The position numbers were made by a program, and so were the translations under genes. Of a DNA stretch of 64,000 nt, positions 63,770 through 64,000 are shown piece by piece. Under the pieces are notes generated by a model. That model searched no databases and was not told the DNA's origin. It was given only the letters and a program-made list of their open reading frames with translations. This DNA comes from Mesocentrotus franciscanus (taxonomy: Eukaryota; Echinodermata; Echinoidea; Camarodonta; Strongylocentrotidae). Where the stretch lies: positions 2,306,390 to 2,370,389 of the forward strand of contig CP137667.1 in the NCBI GenBank assembly GCA_037976565.1, written 5' to 3'. Numbering within the stretch: the stretch's first letter is position 1; each line of letters begins with the position of its first letter.

Positions 63770-64000
63770 AAATTTCTCCCAGGAAGCATTACATTTATAG
63801 AAATGTATATCTTTGTTGCCTTGATACAAATATTTCATTCACCCGTCACAAATAAATGTATCTCAGTAGTAAGAAGTCAAATTGCATAAATAAATTGTCG
63901 TTAGGTAGGACAAACATTATGGCTTGCCCTATCTAACAACATGTAATACATGTGTATATGCAAATTGCATTCTGACTATTAAAATACAACTATTTGTAAC

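Overview
ORGANISM AND OVERALL CHARACTER. This is an animal nuclear genome window: AT-rich, intron-dominated and packed with transposons and minisatellites. tRNA-derived SINEs ending in a GCGCTATATA-like block plus (TTA)n, a degraded ankyrin-type first exon, a Penelope-like element, L1/Tx1-like and CR1/L2-like LINEs and many foldback elements point to an echinoderm, most likely a sea urchin. The organism assignment is inference. LAYOUT. Two protein-coding genes are reconstructed exon by exon from the sequence, both on the minus strand. (1) An MRPL40 orthologue (mitochondrial large-subunit ribosomal protein), four coding exons from 22982 down to 15964, 188 residues. (2) A BBX orthologue (bobby sox HMG-box transcription factor), nine coding exons from 59431 down to 35848, 639 residues, with a candidate 5' noncoding exon near 60416. 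All internal reading-frame phases agree in both genes. A third, weaker plus-strand set of coding-like exons lies at 9805-12735 (unidentified). At the left edge is a frameshifted ankyrin-repeat 5' exon (1-240, minus). REGION BY REGION. 1-8 kb: foldback elements (2147-4018, 4976-5356) and two 15-bp minisatellites in opposite orientation (4401-4662, 7556-7865). 8-9 kb: fragments of two LINEs. 9.8-12.7 kb: candidate plus-strand exons ending in a 121-bp tandem repeat. 13.6-23 kb: MRPL40, holding a roughly 1.3-kb 31-bp minisatellite, a TA-flanked terminal-inverted-repeat element and a Penelope-like element with a 12-bp target-site duplication. 23-35.8 kb: foldbacks, SINEs and a duplicated terminal-inverted-repeat element, with no supported gene. 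35.8-60.6 kb: BBX, whose 11.9-kb second intron is an approximately 55-bp minisatellite interrupted by an L1/Tx1-like LINE and, next to it, a foldback element. 60.7-64 kb: repeats only. MAIN OBSERVATION. Three minisatellites, in three different introns of two unrelated genes (3 of the 11 introns I could define), start exactly at a coding exon's 5' splice site. Their repeat unit copies the end of the exon plus the GT donor, so each array is a ladder of tandem exon-end/donor copies. Two other introns carry a copy of the 3' acceptor junction. In BBX intron 2 every unit also has a pyrimidine-rich tract before AG|GTAAGG, the layout of a recursive-splicing site, repeated roughly 70 times. SECOND OBSERVATION. 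The Penelope-like element ends with four tandem hairpins of 6-bp stem and 4-nt loop. Two are AGTCCTTTTCAGGACT, and one is followed 9 nt later by CAAGAAAGAA. This closely resembles the histone mRNA 3'-end processing signal (stem-loop plus U7-binding element) of sea urchins.
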